A stretch of DNA of 18,719 nucleotides, from the NCBI GenBank assembly GCA_934654835.1, contig CAKUGY010000024.1, positions 1 through 18,719 on the forward strand. Reading direction: 5' to 3'. This DNA is from an uncultured Collinsella sp. Its GTDB lineage: Bacteria; Actinomycetota; Coriobacteriia; Coriobacteriales; Coriobacteriaceae. Each line of letters opens with the position of its first letter. Position 1 is the stretch's first letter. The translations under genes and the position numbers were made by a program. Of the stretch, positions 14,463 to 18,719 are shown piece after piece. Below the pieces are notes generated by a model. It saw only the letters and a list, made by a program, of their open reading frames with translations, was not told the origin of the DNA and did no database searches.

Positions 14463-15746
14463 CTAGCACTGCGCGAGCGCCTGCTCAAGGTCGGCAATCA
14501 GATCGGCCGTGTCCTCCAAGCCGCACGACAGGCGCACCATGTCGGCGGAGATACCGCAGGCAATGAGCTCCTCATCGTTCATCTGGCGATGCGTGGCGTT
14601 TGCCGGATGCAGGCAGCAGGTGCGCGCATCGGCTACATGCGTGGCAATCTGGGCGAGCTTGAGGCTCTTCATAAAGGTCTCGGCCGCCGCACGACCACCG
14701 GTAAAGCCAAAGCTCACAACGCCGCACGTACCGTTGGGCATGTACTTCTGAGCCATGCCGTAGTATTTGTCGCCTTCCAGGCCCGGATAGCTCACAAAGC
14801 GCACCTTGGGGTGGCTCTGCAGGAACTTGGCGACCGCCAGTCCGTTCTCGCAATGACGCGGCATGCGCACGTGCAGGCTCTCGAGCGAGCTGTTCAGGAA
14901 GAACGCCGCCTGCGGGTTCTGCATGGGGCCAAGGTCACGCATGAGCTGCGCGGTGGCCTTGGTGATAAAGGCGCCCTCGCGGCCGAACTTCTCGGCATAG
15001 GTCACGCCGTGGTAGCTCTCGTCGGGCGTGGTGAGGCCCGGGAATTTGTCGGCATGGGCCATCCAGTCAAACTGGCCGTGGTCTACGATCACGCCGCCGA
15101 TATATGCCGCGTGACCATCCATGTACTTGGTGGTGGAGTGGGTGACAATATCGGCACCCCACTCAAAGGGACGGCACATCACAGGCGTGGGGAACGTGTT
15201 GTCGACCATCAGCGGCACGCCGTGGTCGTGCGCTGCCTTGGCGAAGCGTTCGATGTCGAGCACGGCAAGCGCGGGGTTGGCGATGGTCTCGCCAAAGACG
15301 AGCTTGGTGTTGGGCTGGAAAGCGGCCTCCAGCTCCTCATCGGTGCAGTCGGGTGCGACGAACGTGCAGGTCAGGCCCATGCGGCCCATGGTGTGGGCGA
15401 GCAGGTTGTAGGTGCCGCCGTAGATGGCAGAGCTTGCGACCACGTGATCACCGGCACCGGCAACGTTAAAGATGGCAAGGAAGTTCGCGGCCATGCCCGA
15501 GCTCGTGAGCATCGCAGCGGTACCGCCCTCCATCTCGCAGATCTTGGCGGCAACCAGATCGCACGTGGGGTTCTGCAGGCGGCTGTAGAAGTAGCCAGAC
15601 TCCTCCAGGTCAAACAGCTTGCCCATGTGTTCGGACGTGTCGTACTTCCACGTCGTGGACTGATAGATAGGCACCTGGCGCGGCTCCGCATCGCCCGGAC
15701 GATAACCGCCCTGAACACACGTGGTACCGATAGTCTGCTCGCTCAT
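14463..15746 (-). CDS. metY: O-acetylhomoserine sulfhydrylase (MetY-type PLP enzyme)
   Basis: This member of the Cys/Met metabolism PLP family makes homocysteine from O-acetylhomoserine and sulfide in the cytoplasm. Seen: YSRLQNPT (54-61), MLTSSGMAA (79-87), VDNTFPTP with D182 for the pyridine nitrogen, and HSTTKYMDGH with K207 as the Schiff-base lysine. VRLSCGLED near the C-terminus is the usual substrate-carboxylate arginine region. Length 427 fits MetY (about 420-430) better than cystathionine enzymes (about 390); methionine gamma-lyase remains an alternative. The ATG at 15746 follows GGGAG. No SAM riboswitch is visible upstream. It is divergent from the C_GCAxxG_C_C gene. Confidence 0.9.
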   Translation of the reverse strand: MSEQTIGTTCVQGGYRPGDAEPRQVPIYQSTTWKYDTSEHMGKLFDLEESGYFYSRLQNPTCDLVAAKICEMEGGTAAMLTSSGMAANFLAIFNVAGAGDHVVASSAIYGGTYNLLAHTMGRMGLTCTFVAPDCTDEELEAAFQPNTKLVFGETIANPALAVLDIERFAKAAHDHGVPLMVDNTFPTPVMCRPFEWGADIVTHSTTKYMDGHAAYIGGVIVDHGQFDWMAHADKFPGLTTPDESYHGVTYAEKFGREGAFITKATAQLMRDLGPMQNPQAAFFLNSSLESLHVRMPRHCENGLAVAKFLQSHPKVRFVSYPGLEGDKYYGMAQKYMPNGTCGVVSFGFTGGRAAAETFMKSLKLAQIATHVADARTCCLHPANATHRQMNDEELIACGISADMVRLSCGLEDTADLIADLEQALAQC

Positions 15747-15830
15747 ATCTTGCTCCCTTGCTCGGGTTTTATTTTATTCGGTTCACGATACCGCTACCCC
15801 GCACCCCTCTCAACCCATCACCCAGGTAGG

Positions 15831-15878
15831 TTATGGAACATAATCATCGGGTTTGTCCCAAATCTTAAGAACATGTTC
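15831..15878. promoter_or_regulatory. Two palindromes in the metY / redox-protein divergent intergenic region
   Basis: TTATGGAACATAA (15831-15843) is a perfect inverted repeat around GAA, and GAACATGTTC (15869-15878) is a perfect 10-nt palindrome. Both contain GAACAT and lie 26 nt apart in the 229-nt divergent region. They are candidate operators, perhaps for sulfur or methionine control; GAAC-N2-GTTC is too short for the actinobacterial LexA box. Confidence 0.35.
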
Positions 15879-15975
15879 GATAGCGAAAAACAATGCGATA
15901 TGCATTGGGCTCTCGATGAGCAAAAGCGTCGGCAAGGGTACCATAGGCGGGTACACCGTGACCAAGGAGACGCTC

Positions 15976-16422
15976 ATGAAACAGATTGATACCACCCAGC
16001 TCGACACCGCCGCTTGCCAGGCTCAGGCGGCTGAATACCATGCCCGCGGCTTCAACTGCGCGCAGGCCGTCGCCTGCACACTCGCACCCGCTGTCGGACT
16101 CGACCCCGAGACCGCTTTTACGCTCACCGAGGGCTTCGGTGCCGGCATGGGTGGCATGACCGAGACCTGCGGTGCCATCTCGGGCGCCGTGGCCATCATG
16201 GGCTTTGTGATGAGCGACGGCATGGAGAACCCCAAGACCAAGGGGCAGACCTACAAGCTGTCGCGCGAGATCGCCAAGCGTTTTGGCGAGAAGAACACGA
16301 CGACTATCTGCGGCACGCTCAAGGGCATTGGCTCGGACCAGGGCCCGCTCCGCAGCTGCCCCGGCTGCATCGACGATGCCGTCGAGATCGCCTGCGACGT
16401 GTTGAAGCAGCTCGCCGAGTAA
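15976..16422 (+). CDS. C_GCAxxG_C_C family putative redox-active protein
   Basis: A 148-residue soluble protein with the motif that names the family: FNCAQAV with C28, TETCGAISG with C65, then C112 in ICGTLKG and C128/C131 in SCPGC. Members (PF09719) are small cysteine-rich proteins of anaerobes, thought to bind a metal or act in thiol redox; no reaction is established to my knowledge. The GFGAGMGGM stretch just before C65 is also typical. The ATG at 15976 follows AAGGAG by eight bases; the upstream in-frame ATGs lack a site. It is alone on the plus strand, divergent from metY, and closed by a bidirectional terminator. Confidence 0.88.
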   Translation: MKQIDTTQLDTAACQAQAAEYHARGFNCAQAVACTLAPAVGLDPETAFTLTEGFGAGMGGMTETCGAISGAVAIMGFVMSDGMENPKTKGQTYKLSREIAKRFGEKNTTTICGTLKGIGSDQGPLRSCPGCIDDAVEIACDVLKQLAE

Positions 16423-16438
16423 ACGGCAGCAACACAAA

Positions 16439-16487
16439 ACGACGGCCGGCGCGCTTGGAGTCCATCCAAAAGCACGCCGGCCGTCGT
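16439..16487. terminator. Bidirectional terminator between convergent genes
   Basis: A 13-bp perfect GC-rich stem (16439-16451 with 16475-16487, ACGACGGCCGGCG and its complement) encloses a loop with further pairing (CTTGG/CCAA). It begins 17 nt after the redox-protein stop and ends two bases before the YigZ stop. Minus-strand output after the stem reads GTTTTGTGTT, weakly T-rich. Confidence 0.75.
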
Positions 16488-16489
16488 CG

Positions 16490-17128
16490 TTAGAACTCGG
16501 CAAACTCGGGAGCGCCGACCTCAATCTCCTCGCGCCCCGCCATCAGCTCGCGCATCTTGGCGCAAAACGGTTCCTGCTCCCCTGCCTTAAATACCAAATG
16601 AATCGTCACGGCGTCCGCATAGTCCGTGTCCGAAACCTTGGCGCCCGAGTCCTGTGCCAAACGAAGTACTTGCTCATACTGCGGATAGGCCACATGTACG
16701 TCAACGGGCACGACACTTGTCATCTCGACGACCTGCCCGGCTTCCTGCGCCGTCGCAACCGCTGCCTGCGTCGCGGCCGTATAGGCACGCACCAGACCAC
16801 CTGGTCCCAACAACGTGCCGCCAAAATAGCGCGTCACCACACAGCAAACATTTTTGAGCCCCGCACCGCGAAGCACCTCGAGCGTGGGCATACCGCTCGT
16901 GCGGCTCGGCTCACCGTCATCGCTCTGACGCTCACGACCGTCGACCAAAATCCACGCAGGAACATTATGACGAGCATCGTAATGGCGCTTGCGAACCATC
17001 TCGATAAAGGCATTTGCCTCGTCCTCGGACTCAATATGGACCAGCTGGGCAATAAAACGACTCTTGCGGTCGACAAACTCGCCCATAGCCTCAACATTCG
17101 ATTGCAGAGTAAAATAGCTGTCCAACAA
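16490..17128 (-). CDS. YigZ / IMPACT family protein
   Basis: A 212-residue cytoplasmic protein with the UPF0029 (IMPACT N-terminal-like) domain: FVDRKSRFIA (18-27), KRHYDARHNVPAWIL (47-61), DDGEPSRTSGMP (70-81) and TRYFGGTLLGPGGLVRAY (99-116). The C-terminal 70 residues fit the DUF1949 ferredoxin-like domain. In eukaryotes IMPACT regulates Gcn2; the bacterial role is unclear, with suggestions of ribosome or nucleic-acid binding. The start appears to be a TTG at 17128, five bases after GAGGGG; no ATG or GTG gives the conserved N-terminus. It is convergent with the redox protein and downstream of rnpB. Confidence 0.88.
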   Translation of the reverse strand: MLDSYFTLQSNVEAMGEFVDRKSRFIAQLVHIESEDEANAFIEMVRKRHYDARHNVPAWILVDGRERQSDDGEPSRTSGMPTLEVLRGAGLKNVCCVVTRYFGGTLLGPGGLVRAYTAATQAAVATAQEAGQVVEMTSVVPVDVHVAYPQYEQVLRLAQDSGAKVSDTDYADAVTIHLVFKAGEQEPFCAKMRELMAGREEIEVGAPEFAEF

Positions 17129-17243
17129 AGCCCCTCAACAGAATAAAGCGCACCAACAAACAGCCTCAATAATAGAGCAAAGACAGCACCGATTACCTCG
17201 GTAAAAAGAGCGAAGCCACCGATGATGCCGTTACCAACAGCGA

Positions 17244-17341
17244 GAACCCGTCAGCGCGAGCAAGGTGCCTTGAAAGCCGAGGGCATTGACCTTTTGGTAT
17301 GCCCGAAGGCTTGAAAGGCAGATTGCCGCGCTGACGGGTTC
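17244..17341. repeat. 98-nt nested stem-loop downstream of rnpB
   Basis: Outer arms 17244-17258 and 17327-17341 are exact complements over 15 nt (GAACCCGTCAGCGCG). Within them 17267-17286 pairs with 17299-17319: GCCTT, AAGCC and GGCAT blocks separated by GA internal loops face their complements. The inner loop is 12 nt. There is no T-run on either side. It starts about 15 nt past the 3' end of rnpB on the minus strand. Confidence 0.8.
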
Positions 17342-17356
17342 GCAGCGTCAACAAAG

Positions 17357-17720
17357 TGCTGAGTGGGCTTGTAAGCCGGGTTCTGTCGTGAACGGTCATT
17401 TATCTTGTCTGCACGTTACCGTGCAGCTCCACGCACGCTACCCGAACGCGGACCGGGCCGGCCCATAGCGTTCCTATTCGCGCTTGCTCCGGATGGGGCT
17501 TGCCAAGCCGCCGTGTTGCCACGACGCTGGTGGTCTCTTACACCACCGTTTCAGCTTTTCCCTTTACGCCTTACGGCGCAGGTGGGAGTCTTCTTTTCTG
17601 CGGCGCTTTCCGTCGGATCACTCCGCCCGGCCGTTAGCCGGCATCCCGCCCTCTGGAGCCCGGACTTTCCTCACGCGCACTGTAAGCAGTACATCGCGCG
17701 ACCGTCTGGCCCACTCAGCA
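17357..17720 (-). ncRNA. rnpB: RNase P RNA
   Basis: This is the catalytic RNA that trims the 5' leader of tRNA precursors. On the minus strand the conserved 5' block GAGGAAAGTCCGGGCTCC lies near 17655-17672 and the 3' block ACAGAACCCGGCTTA near 17371-17385. The ends 17709-17720 and 17357-17368 pair over 12 bp as helix P1, which fixes the limits to about 364 nt. The GC-rich extra helices and overall layout fit a bacterial class A RNA. No protein frame across it is real. A TACACT -10 lies just upstream. There is no clear intrinsic terminator directly after the 3' end, only the nested hairpin at 17244-17341. Confidence 0.95.
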
Positions 17721-17727
17721 GTGCAAG

Positions 17728-17733
17728 AGTGTA
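17728..17733 (-). promoter_or_regulatory. rnpB -10 box
   Basis: TACACT on the minus strand places transcription start near 17720, which agrees with the start of helix P1. A TTGCGT with a 15-nt spacer is the nearest -35 candidate and is weak. Confidence 0.5.
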
Positions 17734-17802
17734 GCACACCGCCAGCACACGCAACGGCACAACGCAAACGCTCGCACGATAAACCAAGAACCACCCTTGC
17801 GC

Positions 17803-17916
17803 TACAATAGTTCCGTCGATGGGCAACGTCGTCAGTCGAGACGCGACCGCGCTCCGCACCCCTCCGTCTACTCGGTGCGTTCCCGCCTCCTCCCCGAGGC
17901 GGGATGTCGGCTTTTT
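17803..17916 (+). ncRNA. Possible small RNA with two C-rich hairpins
   Basis: On the plus strand TACAAT (17803-17808) is a good -10. About 100 nt follow with two hairpins: CGCACC (17855-17860) with GGTGCG (17874-17879), loop rich in C and T; and TCCCGCCTC (17881-17889) with GAGGCGGGA (17896-17904), loop CTCCCC. TTTTT follows at 17912-17916. The frame is divergent from rnpB and convergent with rpsA. It recalls actinobacterial 6C-type RNAs, with two C-rich loops, but the loops are not pure C6 and no -35 is evident. Confidence 0.35.
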
Positions 17917-17982
17917 CATGCCGCGACAACTCAATAGCTAACGTGCGACCCAGGCGGCAAGCTGCCGTCTCGCTCGCAAAAC

Positions 17983-18017
17983 AAAAAAGGGATCCGTCCA
18001 TTACGGACGGATCCCTT
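17983..18017 (-). terminator. Intrinsic terminator of rpsA
   Basis: AAGGGATCCGTCC (17987-17999) and its exact complement (18005-18017) form a 13-bp stem with a 5-nt loop, followed on the minus strand by six T. It lies 24 nt past the rpsA stop. Confidence 0.92.
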
Positions 18018-18041
18018 CAAACAAGTGATCGTCAAACCGAT

Positions 18042-18719
18042 TTACTCGGCGTCGGTCTCCTCGTCCTTCTTCTCGGAAGGCAGCGGGGTAACCTCGATCT
18101 CGACGCCCAGAGTCTCAGCAGCGGACTTCATGGACAGGGAGATGCGACGACGGTCGAGGTCGATCTCCATGACCTTGACCTGAACCTTGTCGCCCACGTG
18201 GGTGACCTGAGAAGGCTGATCGACGTGCTTGTTGGCCATCTCGGAGATGTGCACCAGGCCCTCGATGCCCTCGCCCAGGTCGACGAAAGCGCCGAACGGG
18301 ACAAGCTTGGTCACAGTGCCCTCGACGATAGCGCCGACGGGGTACTTCTTGACCAGTGCGCGCCACGGATCCTCGGTGGTCTGCTTGAGACCCAGGGAGA
18401 TGCGCTCGCGGTTGAGATCGACGTCGAGAACCTCGACCTCGACCTCCTGGCCGACCTTGACAACCTCGGAAGGATGGTTGACGTGGTTCCAGGAGAGCTC
18501 GGAGATGTGGATGAGGCCGTCGATACCGCCGAGGTCGACGAAGGCGCCGAAGTCGACGATGGAGGAAACGGTGCCCTGGAGACGCATGCCAGACTTGAGC
18601 TTGGACAGGATCTCGGAGCGCTCGGCCTTACGGGACTCCTCGAGCACGACGCGACGGGAGAGGACGACGTTGTTGCGGTTGCGGTCCATCTCGATGACGC
18701 GGGCCTCGATGCGGGTGCC
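18042..18719 (-). CDS. rpsA: 30S ribosomal protein S1 (3' part)
   Basis: The frame is open to the right edge, so the N-terminus is missing; 225 residues are visible. They hold the tail of one S1 domain (RIEARVIEMDRNRNNVVLSRR), a helical linker, then two full S1 domains: GMRLQGTVSSIVDFGAFVDL to RISLGLKQ, and GAIVEGTVTKLVPFGAFVDL to RISLSMK, ending in an acidic tail. Each has the FGAFVDL...GLxHISE signature of the OB fold. S1 binds mRNA on the small subunit and aids initiation. Actinobacterial S1 normally has four domains, so about half is visible. Methionine at 18689 is internal, not the start. The gene ends at its own terminator. Confidence 0.93.
   Translation of the reverse strand, partial: GTRIEARVIEMDRNRNNVVLSRRVVLEESRKAERSEILSKLKSGMRLQGTVSSIVDFGAFVDLGGIDGLIHISELSWNHVNHPSEVVKVGQEVEVEVLDVDLNRERISLGLKQTTEDPWRALVKKYPVGAIVEGTVTKLVPFGAFVDLGEGIEGLVHISEMANKHVDQPSQVTHVGDKVQVKVMEIDLDRRRISLSMKSAAETLGVEIEVTPLPSEKKDEETDAE

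Noticed and set aside
15747..15975. SAM riboswitch or T-box upstream of metY
   Set aside because: None of the conserved SAM-I core or T-box motifs is visible; the leader appears short.
17193..17399. 68-codon minus-strand frame downstream of rnpB
   Set aside because: It starts within rnpB and runs through the nested hairpin; the sequence is explained by RNA structure.
17400..17735. Several 100-codon plus- and minus-strand frames
   Set aside because: They lie inside RNase P RNA, whose conserved blocks and P1 helix are clear.

Overview
The window looks like chromosome from a GC-rich anaerobic actinobacterium of the class Coriobacteriia, most likely Collinsella or a close relative. This rests on GC-rich codon use, an oxygen-sensitive dehydratase/double-cubane-cluster reductase locus, and many short palindromic intergenic repeats of a kind I associate with Collinsella. 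No 16S gene is present, so the placement is inference. Nothing resembles a phage, integrative element or CRISPR array.

Layout. Positions 1-8735 hold one long minus-strand block. In transcription order it reads moeA-mog (molybdenum cofactor assembly, closed by a terminator), modA-modB-modC (molybdate ABC importer, with a terminator hairpin between modA and modB), then, after a 450-nt leader region, two paralogous 2-hydroxyacyl-CoA dehydratase/double-cubane-cluster type reductases and the first codons of their ATP-dependent activase, which runs off the left edge. Positions 8948-11417 (plus strand) carry a CLC-F-like fluoride/proton antiporter and a diacylglycerol-kinase-family lipid kinase. A 31-bp perfect inverted repeat separates these from a minus-strand block: a GGQ release-factor-like protein, xpt, a DHA2-type MFS exporter and metY. 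A plus-strand C_GCAxxG_C_C redox protein is divergent from metY and converges on a YigZ/IMPACT protein. The right end has RNase P RNA (rnpB), a possible small RNA, and the 3' part of rpsA, cut by the window edge.

How the parts fit. moeA, mog and modABC form a molybdate uptake and cofactor module. The adjacent reductase pair needs Fe-S clusters and ATP-driven electron injection, not molybdenum. Even so, its upstream region carries a palindrome with the same GA-x-AA-N4-TT-x-TC layout as two palindromes upstream of modA, which suggests a shared regulator (inference).

Most worth a second look: the tandem double-cubane-type reductases with a structured leader and a large hairpin between the genes; a ModB permease fused to an unrecognised ~200-residue extracytoplasmic domain; a family of 31-nt palindromes; a 156-bp inverted-repeat element between xpt and the MFS gene; a 98-nt nested hairpin just downstream of rnpB; and a two-hairpin plus-strand sRNA candidate next to rnpB.
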